The notes under the pieces are model-generated. The model was not told where the DNA came from, ran no database searches, and worked only from the letters and a program-made list of their open reading frames with translations. DNA of 64,000 nt from Pyrinomonadaceae bacterium (GTDB taxonomy: Bacteria; Acidobacteriota; Blastocatellia; Pyrinomonadales; Pyrinomonadaceae): the NCBI GenBank assembly GCA_028284415.1, contig JANQRU010000007.1:806001-870000 (forward strand), read 5' to 3'. Every line of letters begins with the position of its first letter. The first letter of the stretch is position 1. A program made the translations under genes and the position numbers. Below, in pieces: positions 34,160 through 42,669 of the stretch.

Positions 34160-34588
34160 TTACAGATGATGTACGGTAAACCCGATGTTTTTGGCAACTT
34201 TTAGCAGCTTTGCATCGCCTGAAACAAAATCTTTATTTTTCGGAATTTCATTGCACCAAACCAAAGCTGATGCAAGTTGAAGGCTATCAGCGGCTTTTAG
34301 TCCGTGATTTGCAGGAAATGTTTTGGCAAGTTCCTTGACTCTTGGTTCGGGTTCAATTTCATTCCAAACTCTTTCAAGAATTTCAAGACGTTTTTCGGCT
34401 TTTAATCTCTTCTTTTCAGAGATTTTGCTTTCTCTTTCTAGTCTTGCGAGAGCGGAACAAATTTCAACACTTGTTTCCCACCAAACGACTTTTGTGGAAA
34501 ATTGTTTCCACAATCTTCCTGCAAGAATTGAGCGAGGTTCATTTGTGCAGAGAGGAACTAATGCACTGCTATCCCAAAATGACATCAA
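34160..34588 (-). CDS. PIN-domain (VapC-type) toxin, second module
   Basis: This is a 142-residue PIN protein. Acidic site residues are Asp in SFWDSSALVPL, Glu in TSVEICSALAR, Asp in LKAADSLQLASALV and Asp in VSGDAKLLKVA. The pattern WDSSALV plus CNEP is typical of one VapC subgroup. It overlaps its antitoxin by 4 bases. Together with the antitoxin it fills almost exactly the space between the orphan lysC end and the intact lysC stop, so the module is the cargo of that rearrangement. Confidence 0.87.
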   Translation of the reverse strand: MMSFWDSSALVPLCTNEPRSILAGRLWKQFSTKVVWWETSVEICSALARLERESKISEKKRLKAEKRLEILERVWNEIEPEPRVKELAKTFPANHGLKAADSLQLASALVWCNEIPKNKDFVSGDAKLLKVAKNIGFTVHHL

Positions 34589-34836
34589 ACATTCGACTCC
34601 TCGCGTTCATTGATTACTGCCCGAATTGTTTCGCCATCGGGTAAATCAGTTTCTTCGGAAAACAAATCTTCAAAAAAATCTTCTGGCAAATCGTTTCTTT
34701 TTATATTTTTCTGTTCAAAGTTTTTTATTGTTATGTCCAAAGCAATTTCAATTGCTTCACTTTCAGTATTAGCACCAAGTAAATCCTTCGCTTTTTTGAG
34801 TTTCTCTTTGTCTGATATTTCTACAACAGTTGACAT
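34585..34836 (-). CDS. Putative antitoxin of the second VapC-type module
   Basis: ATG at 34836 (MSTVVEISDKEKLKKAKDLL) is preferred to one nine codons upstream, because GAGGTAAG sits just before it. The 83-residue product has a VapB-like N-terminal helix with LGANTESEAIEIALDI (arc/MetJ-like ribbon-helix-helix pattern). An acidic C-terminus (ETDLPDGETIRAVINERE) probably wraps the toxin. The start lies 44 bases from the lysC stop. Confidence 0.75.
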   Translation of the reverse strand: MSTVVEISDKEKLKKAKDLLGANTESEAIEIALDITIKNFEQKNIKRNDLPEDFFEDLFSEETDLPDGETIRAVINEREESNV

Positions 34837-34880
34837 ATTCTTACCTCGAAACAATTCTAGCACAATTATTTATCTACATT

Positions 34881-36242
34881 TTAGAAAAACGATTCGTGCA
34901 ATCTTTTTATGACTTCGCCGACCTTTTCTTCCTTTACAACAAACGTCAGGTTTACGCTAGAAGCTCCGTGGGAGATTAGGGAAATGTTTATGTCTTCGAT
35001 GGTTGAGAATATTTTTGAGGCGAGTCCTGAAGATGCTCGCAAGCCTTCGCCGACAACACAAATAACTGCATTTTCGTGTTCGATTTCAATATCGCCAAGC
35101 CTTTCTAACTCCTTTACAACTTTATCGAGTGAATCAGTATTATCAAGTGTCAAAGCGACCGAAACTTCGGATGTGGAAATGACGTCTATAACGGTTCGGA
35201 ATCTGTCAAAAACTTGGAAAAGTGCGGACATAAAACCGTAACTTCCGAGCATACGTGCGGATGAGATGCGTAGGATCGTGATACCTGTTTTGTGGGCGAT
35301 AGATTTGATTCGATTAGGAGCGATTTCACTTTCTGCCAAGACCATTGTTCCACGTTCGGCGGGTTGATGTGAATTGCAAACACGGACAGGGATTTCGTAA
35401 TCGACGGCAGGTTGAATCGTTTTTGGATGTAAAACTTTTGCACCGAAATAAGCTAACTCTGCCGCCTCATCATAAGACAAAACATCAATCGTTCGGGCAT
35501 CAGAACAAATTCGTGGATCACAGGTTAAAACCCCAGTTACGTCCGTCCAAATTTGAATTTCTTTAGCTCTTAAGGCAGCTCCAACGAGTGCAGCTGAATA
35601 ATCCGAACCACCACGCCCTAAAGTCGTTGTCTCACCACTACGATTTGAAGCAATAAAACCGCCCATTATCGGAATTTCATTTGCTTCGAGTAAAGTATTT
35701 AATTCAAGCTGAATAAACTTTTCAGTCTCGTCCCAAATCGGTTTTGCCGAACCATATTCATCATCCGTTACAATTACACGCCGTGAATCAACCTGTCTTG
35801 CATTCAATCCTTTCGCCTTGCAAACTTCTGCAAGCAAACGTGAAGCTAGCTGTTCGCCGTAAGAAACAATCGCATCTTTTAACATCTGCAATGGCAAACT
35901 GCGACGTTCGACCCGTAAAAGCAAACCCGACAGTTCTTCTTTCGCTAAGTCGAGTTCAGCAAGGAAAGCCGTTTGACGTGGTTTATCAAATAATTCTTCC
36001 GCAACAGCTTTGTGCCTTTCAAAATGTTCTTCCAAAGACGAAAAGGCATCACCTGAATTTCCATTTTTAGCAATTTCAAAAGCATCCAACAAAGCGTCTG
36101 TAACTTTTGCCATTGCCGAAGTTACAACAATCGGTATATCATCTTTTTGATTACTGACAATTCCTGCCACACGCGAAAACGCCTCCGCATCTTTTACGGA
36201 AGTCCCGCCGAATTTCATTACTGTTGGATGATAATTACTCAC
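34881..36242 (-). CDS. lysC: Aspartate kinase (LysC type, class III)
   Basis: This is a 453-residue monofunctional aspartokinase. The kinase domain has MKFGGTSVKDAEAF at the start, TLGRGGSDYSAAL for ATP and Asp binding, and YFGAKVLHP. Two ACT domains follow from about residue 310 (ITILRISSARMLGSYGFM, later AVICVVGEGLRASSGLA), indicating feedback control, probably by lysine. Start is GTG. The last 33 codons have a diverged duplicate beyond the PIN module, so the present terminus may be acquired. No homoserine dehydrogenase domain is attached. Confidence 0.93.
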   Translation of the reverse strand: MSNYHPTVMKFGGTSVKDAEAFSRVAGIVSNQKDDIPIVVTSAMAKVTDALLDAFEIAKNGNSGDAFSSLEEHFERHKAVAEELFDKPRQTAFLAELDLAKEELSGLLLRVERRSLPLQMLKDAIVSYGEQLASRLLAEVCKAKGLNARQVDSRRVIVTDDEYGSAKPIWDETEKFIQLELNTLLEANEIPIMGGFIASNRSGETTTLGRGGSDYSAALVGAALRAKEIQIWTDVTGVLTCDPRICSDARTIDVLSYDEAAELAYFGAKVLHPKTIQPAVDYEIPVRVCNSHQPAERGTMVLAESEIAPNRIKSIAHKTGITILRISSARMLGSYGFMSALFQVFDRFRTVIDVISTSEVSVALTLDNTDSLDKVVKELERLGDIEIEHENAVICVVGEGLRASSGLASKIFSTIEDINISLISHGASSVNLTFVVKEEKVGEVIKRLHESFF

Positions 36243-36344
36243 GGTTAAATTGATAAATTAAATCAAAACCGCGAACTACGCAAAGGAAGGAAGAAAATTT
36301 CACCACAGAGGACACCAGGAAATTTAAAGGGTGATTAACTAAAA

Positions 36345-37127
36345 TCACCCACATAAAACAGCCCCACCGTTTACATTGACGATTTCGCCTGTGATGTGTT
36401 GTGACCAAGGTGAGAGCAGAAAACAAATGGAAAGTGCGACATCATCGGTTAGAGCCATACGTTTTAGAGGAATCGCATCGAGGACGCTTTTTTTATAATT
36501 TTCATCTTCAAAAACAGGACGAACCATTGCCGTTTCTATCCAACCGGGAGCGACACAATTGACGCGAATCTTGGGGCATAATTCGGAAGCTAAAGCTTTT
36601 GTAAAGGAAATTTGTCCACCTTTCGAAGCGGCATAGTTTGAATAATTTGCTTCACCGCGTTGTCCTGCGGTTGAGGAAACAAGAACGATTGCACCGTCAT
36701 CCTGTTTTTTCATTGCAGGGACGCAAGCCTTTGTCATCGCCCAAGCCGATTTTAAGTTTGTGTTCAAGACTTTGTTCCAAACCTCTTCCGACATTTTCTC
36801 AATTGGCGAACCTTCCCAAATTCCTGCGTTTAGGACAAGCAAATCAATCCGTCCAAATTTTTCTTGAGCCTTTTCAGAAATATTTCTCGCATCAAGCCAA
36901 TTTGAAACATCACCTTGAACCGCAATCGCCCCGACGCCTTTTTTCTTACAAATCTCGACAACCTCATTCGCCGAATCTTCACGCGATAAATAATTAATAA
37001 CCACATTCGCACCCGCTTCCGCCAAACGCAATGCCGTCGCACGCCCAACCCCACGCGATGCCCCCGTAATTATCGCCGTCTTTCCCTCAAACAGATTCTT
37101 CGGCAATCCGATGTATTTCTTTTCCAT
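36345..37127 (-). CDS. Short-chain dehydrogenase/reductase (FabG-like)
   Basis: This is a 260-residue SDR with the NAD(P) motif TGASRGVG (about 19-26), the NAG motif LVLNAGIWEG, catalytic SSTAGQ with YSNYAASKGG (Ser, Tyr, Lys), and the C-terminal ITGEIVNVNGG. FabG-type 3-oxoacyl-ACP reductase is the closest common family, but many SDRs share these motifs and there is no fab gene beside it. A hairpin GGGTGATT/AATCACCC (36329-36350) overlaps its stop but lacks a T-run. Location is immediately upstream of lysC on the same strand. Confidence 0.85.
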   Translation of the reverse strand: MEKKYIGLPKNLFEGKTAIITGASRGVGRATALRLAEAGANVVINYLSREDSANEVVEICKKKGVGAIAVQGDVSNWLDARNISEKAQEKFGRIDLLVLNAGIWEGSPIEKMSEEVWNKVLNTNLKSAWAMTKACVPAMKKQDDGAIVLVSSTAGQRGEANYSNYAASKGGQISFTKALASELCPKIRVNCVAPGWIETAMVRPVFEDENYKKSVLDAIPLKRMALTDDVALSICFLLSPWSQHITGEIVNVNGGAVLCG

Positions 37128-37170
37128 AAATTTGTTGATTGAAGACTAAATTTATAATATTTGGTGAAAT

Positions 37171-37202
37171 AAGAAAAGCCCGGACAAATTGCCGGACTTT
37201 TT
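37171..37202 (-). terminator. Rho-independent terminator of the 37.2 kb membrane gene
   Basis: On the minus strand AAAGTCCGG and CCGGGCTTT form a 9-bp stem (one G-T pair) with a 7-base loop, followed by TTTCTTATT. It lies 3' of the membrane protein gene that ends at 37224. Confidence 0.75.
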
Positions 37203-37223
37203 AAATTTGAGTTAATGTTTTTA

Positions 37224-37796
37224 TTAATCAGAATTTCTATCAACTAAAAATTTCGCTAAAAATGGAGCTGTGAGTGCTAAAGGCATAAAAGAGAAGATAA
37301 TTTTTTCAACTGTTCTAAAGTCACCATATTCAGTAAAGCAATATGCTAGAAAACCAGCAATACTTCCAACCAAAACAATTGAACCGGAAATTACTAAATG
37401 CTTTGATTTTCTTATGTCACCAATTCCCAAAATAACTAGAAGAGAAGAAATCAAACCGATAAGTAATACATTCCAAGTTAGCGGTTTCCAAGAAAGTCCC
37501 GCCTCAACCAACCAAAAATAAACTAAGCTACCAGCAAGAAAATTTAATAAAAATGTCCCGGGCAAAAATAGGAATATTTGTCTAAGAGCTCTAAACGCTA
37601 TCTTAACCTCGCTAGGAAACTCTTTATCTTCTTCAATTCTATCAATGCCGCCTTCATATGCGAACGATAACTTTTGTTCAGGTACTACCTCATCGACTGC
37701 AACATATTTATCATAAAATTTTCTAAACTTTTCCTTTACCTTCATTTCAGCCATCTTAAAGTTGCAACTTGCGGATTTTTGTAAAACTTTAAGCAT
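37224..37796 (-). CDS. GIGDV-motif membrane protein, paralogue 1
   Basis: This is a 190-residue protein (or 176 if translation starts at MAEMKVKEKF). A charged N-terminal cytosolic part of about 70 residues is followed by four membrane helices. The loop between helices two and three carries GIGDIRKSKHLV, shared with two neighbours as GIGD(V/I)(R/K)(K/N)(P/S)K. The segment before the first helix, RQIFLFLPGTFLL, is also common to all three. No domain is known to me. It probably arose by tandem duplication. Confidence 0.6.
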   Translation of the reverse strand: MLKVLQKSASCNFKMAEMKVKEKFRKFYDKYVAVDEVVPEQKLSFAYEGGIDRIEEDKEFPSEVKIAFRALRQIFLFLPGTFLLNFLAGSLVYFWLVEAGLSWKPLTWNVLLIGLISSLLVILGIGDIRKSKHLVISGSIVLVGSIAGFLAYCFTEYGDFRTVEKIIFSFMPLALTAPFLAKFLVDRNSD

Positions 37797-37821
37797 TCTA
37801 CGTCGAAAATCTACATTTGTT

Positions 37822-38334
37822 TCAATCTTCTAAAAGTTCTTTAACAACTACCGGCAACATGAATGCAATTGGAAATAAGTAAATTGAATAGTTAGCTAAA
37901 AAGTTCCAACTCATTTCGCTTCCAAAAAGAGAAGAGACTAAAAATATAAATAATGAAAACGCCACAACTGAAATTGGTAAAGCTAGATACTTTGGATTTT
38001 TCACATCACCGATTCCGAACATTACCATAAACCCGAAAAGGAAAAGCCACAGCATCCCCAAACTCACTCGCAAAAAATTAGATTGTCCTGTAAAAAAAGT
38101 ATTTATCAAAAATAAACTGCACGGAAAGAGAAATGTAACGCCGGGTAGGTATAGAAATAAACCTTTAATTATTTTCAACCACTGGTCACCAAATGATTCA
38201 ATCGTTAATTCTTCACCAACTGCAAGTTCAGAGTTATTGATACTTAGTAAAGAATCTTCCGTCTTGATTGATTCCCCAAGATGGTCTTGCCAAAAGCTAT
38301 TTAACGATTCAAATGTTTTTTCTTTAGTTTCCAT
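37822..38334 (-). CDS. GIGDV-motif membrane protein, paralogue 2
   Basis: Starting at METKEKTF the protein has 170 residues; a frame 14 codons longer is possible. The layout is the same as its neighbours: soluble N-terminus with acidic residues, IKGLFLYLPGVTFLF entering helix 1, the loop GIGDVKNPKYLALPISV, then two more helices. It carries no charged residues inside helices that would suggest transport. Function is unknown. Confidence 0.6.
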   Translation of the reverse strand: METKEKTFESLNSFWQDHLGESIKTEDSLLSINNSELAVGEELTIESFGDQWLKIIKGLFLYLPGVTFLFPCSLFLINTFFTGQSNFLRVSLGMLWLFLFGFMVMFGIGDVKNPKYLALPISVVAFSLFIFLVSSLFGSEMSWNFLANYSIYLFPIAFMLPVVVKELLED

Positions 38335-38403
38335 AATTATCACCAAAACAATTTTAACAAAGTTAAACACTTTCATTCAATACATTTTGGAAATAAACAA
38401 ACA

Positions 38404-38440
38404 TTAAAAAAAGCCTTTACAACTTTTGTGTAAAGGCTTA
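38404..38440 (-). terminator. Rho-independent terminator of paralogue 3
   Basis: Read on the minus strand, AAGCCTTTACA and TGTAAAGGCTT pair over 11 bases around a short loop and are followed by a run of Ts. It lies 28 bases after the stop of the gene ending at 38469, so that gene is transcribed separately from paralogue 2. Confidence 0.88.
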
Positions 38441-38468
38441 AAGAAATGATCTTTTGAATTATCAAAAC

Positions 38469-38978
38469 TTACTCTTCAACGCCATCTAGCCAAAATTTAA
38501 CAGTAAAAGGTAAAACTAACGCCAAAGGAAAAAACAAGATTCCAAAATTATTTAGTTTTAAGTAAGGTGAGCCTGTAACCCAAGCCAAAAATGCTACCAA
38601 ACTACCAACAGCCATTACCGAAATCGGCATTAGATAGTCCTTTGGTTTTCTTACATCTCCTATTCCAAACAAAGTAAAAAAGAAAGCAGCAATTAAAATA
38701 ACATAAGTAATTGTTGGGTTCTCACCTGCATCCATCAAAAATCTATAAGCAAATTCCGCACTCATTACCCACAAAACAAAAACTCCGGGGAAATATAAAA
38801 ACACTTGTCTAAAAATTGTGAATATCTTGCTATAAGAACTACTTTTTGATTCTTCGATGTTAGATTTATTAATACTAACTTTCTCCGAAAATACTACTTT
38901 TCCAGATTCTTGATTTTTGTCATCAAAAAGTGCTTTGATTGGATTTTTAATCCTGTCTTTTGATTCTTCTTTTTTCAT
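38469..38978 (-). CDS. GIGDV-motif membrane protein, paralogue 3
   Basis: This is a 169-residue protein. The N-terminal 55 residues are soluble and rich in Lys, Ser and Glu. RQVFLYFPGVFVLWVM opens the membrane part, which has four helices and the hallmark loop FGIGDVRKPKDYLMPISV. It has its own terminator downstream, so at least this paralogue has an independent transcript. Sequence divergence between the three is high outside the shared motifs, which argues for an old duplication. Confidence 0.62.
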   Translation of the reverse strand: MKKEESKDRIKNPIKALFDDKNQESGKVVFSEKVSINKSNIEESKSSSYSKIFTIFRQVFLYFPGVFVLWVMSAEFAYRFLMDAGENPTITYVILIAAFFFTLFGIGDVRKPKDYLMPISVMAVGSLVAFLAWVTGSPYLKLNNFGILFFPLALVLPFTVKFWLDGVEE

Positions 38979-39146
38979 TTGAAATTCTCTCAGGCTATTA
39001 TTTTAGGAATTACGCAAACAAAATAAGCTTAACATGCTCAAAAAAACAATCAAAAAAACCTCTGGACTTTGTTGATTTTATTAGCTGTTATAGACTTCCA
39101 AGTATTCAATTTTCTATAAATCGCATTAGTGAAAAATTAAATTTCT

Positions 39147-41294
39147 ATGAACGAATCAAACACATTTGAAAATCTACCAATCGCTTGGAATCCAACCGAA
39201 GAGGTTATCGAAAAAGCTCAACTAACAAAATTTATGAAACAAATCGGTGTTTCAAGTTGGGACGAACTTTATCAAAAATCTGTCGAAGATGTTGAAGTTT
39301 TTACAAAAGAAGTCTTGAAATTCCTCAATATAAAATTCAACCCACCTTACGAAAAACTTCTTGATACATCAGAAGGAATCGAATGGTCAAAATGGTGCGT
39401 TGGTGGCGGTTTGAACATAACCGAAATGTGTCTTGACCGTTGGATTGGAACAGAAATCGAAAATCAGCCTGCAATAATTTGGGAAGGTGAAGACGGCAAA
39501 GTTGAAGAAGTTTCATATAAAAAATTACTTCAACAAGTTGATTTTTGTGCCGCAGGTTTACGTGCAAATCATTTAGGAAAAGGGGATGCAATTGGCATCC
39601 ATCTTCCGATGATGGTTGAAACTGTTGTCGCTCTATTGGCAATAAATAGAATTGGAGCAATTGCTGTCCCTGTTTTTTCCGGTTATGGAGTCGAAGCAAT
39701 TGCGAGCCGTTTGAATGCTGTCAAAGCAAAAGCCTTTTTTACCTGCGATGGATTTCCAAGACGCGGTAAGAAAATTAATGCTTTCAAAGTTGCATTTCAA
39801 GCCGTTGAAAAATGCTCAACAATAGAGCATTTGTTTATTGTAAACGATATTGTTAAAGGGCTACCTGATTCATTTGTAAACTCAGAACATAATTATTCCT
39901 ACACATTCTATGATGAACTTCTCGATGAAGGTGAGTTTGGTTTTGAAGTTGATGATTCTGATGAAAATTTAACTGCTACCGACATAAACAAACAATTTGA
40001 GGAAGCAAGCAAACGAGATAAAGAAGAAGTTGAAAAAAATTTCTATGCAGAGCCAACCTCTGCAAACGACCCAGCGATAATTCTTTACAGTTCAGGCACT
40101 ACGGGCAAACCCAAAGGTATTGCTCATGTTCATTGCGGGTTTCCGATAAAGGCAGCTCAGGATATGGCTTTTGGAACTGATGTTGGCAAAGGCACGCGGA
40201 TTTCTTGGGTAACTGATATCGGTTGGATGATGGGACCTTGGTTGATTTATGGGGCGTTGATAAACGGTGCAACAATGGTGCTTTATGACGGTTCGCCTGA
40301 TTATCCACGATCCGATCGTATGTGGGAATTTTGTGCGAAACACAAGGTCGAGATTTTGGGAATTTCGCCAACATTGATTCGTGTGCTTTCAACCAAAGGC
40401 GACGATTTGCCGAAAAATCACGACCTTTCATCGCTTCGAGCGTTTGCTTCGACGGGCGAACCTTGGAATCCAGAACCTTGGCGTTGGCTATTTGAAAAAG
40501 TCGGCGATTCCAAATTGCCGATTATCAACTATTCAGGCGGAACAGAAATTTCAGGCGGAATCCTGATGGGAAATCCTTTGCTTCCACAAAAACCCGGCTC
40601 ATTTCCCGCACCCTGTCCCGGAATGAATGTTGATATTTTAGATGAATCTGGCGAATCGGTTGAAAAAGGTGAAGTTGGCGAACTATCCATCAAAGACACT
40701 TGGATTGGAATGGCGAGAGGCTTTTGGGAAGAAAAAGAGCGTTACCTCGAAACTTACTGGAATCGCTTCGATAAAATATGGGTTCATGGTGACTTCGCAA
40801 TGCAAGATAAGGATGGACATTGGTACATTTTGGGGCGTTCCGACGACACTCTAAACGTAGCAGGAAAACGAGTTGGACCAGCCGAAATTGAAAGTCTTTT
40901 AGTTGCTGATGAAAGAGTTGCTGAAGCTGCTGTCATCGGAATTCCCGACAAAATAAAAGGAACAGCCATGGTCGCATTTTGTGTTTTGGCAGAAGGGAAC
41001 GCAGGCAGCCTGCCTGCAAGTAATGAGCAGAATGAAAGTTCCGACGAGGATTCACACGCAGGCAAGCTGTCTGCGTTCCAATTAGAAAAGGATTTAAAAT
41101 CCGTCATCGCCAAAGATATGGGAAAACCCCTCACACCAAAACATATTCACTTCGTTTCAGCTTTGTGTAAAACAAGAAATGGAAAAGTTATGCGTCGCAT
41201 CATTCGTTCGGCATATTTAGGCGAAGATGCGGGTGACTTATCTGCCTTGGAAGATCCGAAGACGGTTGAAGAAATCACCCAGCTGGAAATGTAA
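39147..41294 (+). CDS. Acetyl-CoA synthetase-like AMP-forming acyl-CoA ligase
   Basis: This is a 715-residue member of the AMP-dependent synthetase superfamily. A3 motif [19 protein letters not shown]5 region [12 protein letters not shown]7 [12 protein letters not shown], and A8 [20 protein letters not shown] are all present. The C-terminal lysine needed for adenylation is in [10 protein letters not shown]. The N-terminal ACAS domain (GVSSWDEL, about 30-90) fits acetyl- or short-chain acyl-CoA synthetases. Between strands of the C-terminal domain it carries an extra 28 residues encoded by an inserted palindromic repeat (40996-41079). The next gene starts 2 bases downstream. Confidence 0.85.
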   Translation: MNESNTFENLPIAWNPTEEVIEKAQLTKFMKQIGVSSWDELYQKSVEDVEVFTKEVLKFLNIKFNPPYEKLLDTSEGIEWSKWCVGGGLNITEMCLDRWIGTEIENQPAIIWEGEDGKVEEVSYKKLLQQVDFCAAGLRANHLGKGDAIGIHLPMMVETVVALLAINRIGAIAVPVFSGYGVEAIASRLNAVKAKAFFTCDGFPRRGKKINAFKVAFQAVEKCSTIEHLFIVNDIVKGLPDSFVNSEHNYSYTFYDELLDEGEFGFEVDDSDENLTATDINKQFEEASKRDKEEVEKNFYAEPTSANDPAIILYSSGTTGKPKGIAHVHCGFPIKAAQDMAFGTDVGKGTRISWVTDIGWMMGPWLIYGALINGATMVLYDGSPDYPRSDRMWEFCAKHKVEILGISPTLIRVLSTKGDDLPKNHDLSSLRAFASTGEPWNPEPWRWLFEKVGDSKLPIINYSGGTEISGGILMGNPLLPQKPGSFPAPCPGMNVDILDESGESVEKGEVGELSIKDTWIGMARGFWEEKERYLETYWNRFDKIWVHGDFAMQDKDGHWYILGRSDDTLNVAGKRVGPAEIESLLVADERVAEAAVIGIPDKIKGTAMVAFCVLAEGNAGSLPASNEQNESSDEDSHAGKLSAFQLEKDLKSVIAKDMGKPLTPKHIHFVSALCKTRNGKVMRRIIRSAYLGEDAGDLSALEDPKTVEEITQLEM
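40996..41079. repeat. Palindromic repeat inserted in frame within the acyl-CoA ligase gene
   Basis: Arms GGAACGCAGGCAGCCTGCCT (from 40996) and AGGCAAGCTGTCTGCGTTCC (ending 41079) are imperfect reverse complements over 22 bases (19 matching). The 84-base unit encodes about 28 residues rich in Ser, Asn, Glu and Asp (including [10 protein letters not shown] and HAGKLSAFQ). Typical family members have only a short turn at this place. Length divisible by three preserves the frame. Confidence 0.75.
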
Positions 41295-41296
41295 AT

Positions 41297-41995
41297 ATGA
41301 TCGCACCTGAACTCCTTTTTCTTTTAATCGCTGTCATTGCCGTCATAGTCTTTTTTGTGTTTATAGTGCTTTTGGTTGGTGGGATAATCCTCTATGCAAA
41401 AGGCACTGCTAAAGAAAACTTGAAAGTTTGGGAAGAATTATCGGAAAAGCTAAATCTGCAAATGCCCGATCCAGAAGATTTTCGTTTAGCCGGAACATAC
41501 AATGATCTCGAAGTCGAAGTTAAAACCTACGTAAAAATGGTCAGTATGTATGGACAAACGGAATCCTATCAATTCACAAACTGCACGGTGAAATTTCCAC
41601 AATCGCTGAATTTATCTTTGAAGCTAAAACATCCGAAAGAATCCGATTCACCTAGTTTACTGGTTGGGCAAACCGAATTTGATTCAAACTTTAGTGCGAC
41701 ATGTTCTAGTCAAGAAACTTTGCAGAAATTTCTTCAGTCTGAATCGGTAAAAAATAACAATTTACTGAGTGATATTTTGCAAACAAAAAGCTATATAGAA
41801 ACGACGAGTCATAATCCTGCACTTGTAAAAGTTAAGCACGAAAAAACCAATCCTACCTTTCTGATTACAGACGATTCTGTATTTATAGAATTTAGAACAA
41901 AATTCGGCAATGAATCAGAGCAGGTAAAACAACTTCTAGATGTAACAACCCATTTGGCTAAACAAATTTACACAGCACGACTTAATTTAAGTTGA
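41297..41995 (+). CDS. Membrane-anchored protein with single copy of an uncharacterised domain
   Basis: This is a 232-residue protein. One strong N-terminal membrane helix (about 4-34) is followed by a beta-rich cytosolic domain. Landmarks are GTYNDLEVEVKTYV, the strand CTVKFPQSLNLSLKL, VGQTEFDSNF and the C-terminal helix LLDVTTHLAKQIYTAR. The same landmarks occur twice in the 43.3 kb gene. No known domain was identified. It follows the acyl-CoA ligase by 2 bases and so shares its transcript. Confidence 0.6.
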   Translation: MIAPELLFLLIAVIAVIVFFVFIVLLVGGIILYAKGTAKENLKVWEELSEKLNLQMPDPEDFRLAGTYNDLEVEVKTYVKMVSMYGQTESYQFTNCTVKFPQSLNLSLKLKHPKESDSPSLLVGQTEFDSNFSATCSSQETLQKFLQSESVKNNNLLSDILQTKSYIETTSHNPALVKVKHEKTNPTFLITDDSVFIEFRTKFGNESEQVKQLLDVTTHLAKQIYTARLNLS

Positions 41996-41998
41996 TGT

Positions 41999-42511
41999 TC
42001 AAAATAGTTTTTTTTGTTTAGACTCGACAATTTTTGCAATCTCATCGTTAGTGATTTGGATGTGCGGATTCAAAATGAAATCGGCATCAAGCGAAAATCC
42101 GTTGCAATTTGCTTTTGAATAACCATATTCGGTTTTCCAAAATTCTTGTGGAAAGTTTTGGTTTGAGGAATATTCAGATAAGAAGTTCTCTAGTGTCTGC
42201 CAGCGGTATTCTTTTTTATAAAAGACCTCTATTTGATAAAGTTTGCCGTCGTAAAATCTTAAAAATAGTGCACGGATACCTGCCAAACTTCCCTTTGCAT
42301 CTTTCTTGATGTAGTTTTTGAAAAATGTTCGTTGCCCTTCTGTTTTAGCTTTTACTTTTATTGGTAAAACACTTGAGGCTTGATTTGGTGTTATTCCAAG
42401 TTTCAGATTTAATAGTCTCGGCGATTGCTCCAAAGTCAATTCACACTTTTGTTGTGCATAAGTAAAAACTGCGAAGATAAAAATAATAATTGTTATGAAC
42501 AAAAATCTCAT
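41999..42511 (-). CDS. Secreted protein of unknown function
   Basis: This is a 170-residue exported protein with signal peptide MRFLFITIIIFIFAVFTYAQ. The mature part has three or four strands and a helix. It includes LKLGITPNQASSVLP, which resembles the helix-turn used in small periplasmic domains of variable sequence, and LFLRFYDGKLYQIEVFYKK, a beta hairpin. There is no catalytic motif. Its start region adjoins the 129-base inverted-repeat element at 42534. Confidence 0.6.
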   Translation of the reverse strand: MRFLFITIIIFIFAVFTYAQQKCELTLEQSPRLLNLKLGITPNQASSVLPIKVKAKTEGQRTFFKNYIKKDAKGSLAGIRALFLRFYDGKLYQIEVFYKKEYRWQTLENFLSEYSSNQNFPQEFWKTEYGYSKANCNGFSLDADFILNPHIQITNDEIAKIVESKQKKLF

Positions 42512-42533
42512 TGGTTAAGAATTATACAACAAA

Positions 42534-42662
42534 AATCAGTATAGCGAACGATAGTGAGCCAGATAGACATCTATAAAGATCATATTTGTTGTACAGGTCG
42601 ATTCTGTATATTTGCATTTCCAAAAGACAAACCTGCTCACTAACATTCGCTATACTGATTTA
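42534..42662. repeat. Inverted-repeat (MITE-like) element between divergent genes
   Basis: Arms 42534-42563 and 42633-42662 match at 26 of 30 positions (aaatcagtatagcgaa at both outer ends). The unique centre is about 69 bases and has no open frame. It occupies nearly all of the promoter region between a secreted protein gene and the glycosylase gene, ending 7 bases before the latter's ATG. Confidence 0.75.
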
Positions 42663-42669
42663 AAAAATT

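Noticed and set aside
36243-36344. Lysine riboswitch upstream of lysC
   Set aside because: The leader is only about 100 bases with repeat-like AACCGCGAACTACGCAAAGG words and none of the conserved lysine-box sequence.
36329-36350. Terminator at the end of the short-chain dehydrogenase gene
   Set aside because: The 8-bp stem overlaps the stop codon and is not followed by a T-run.
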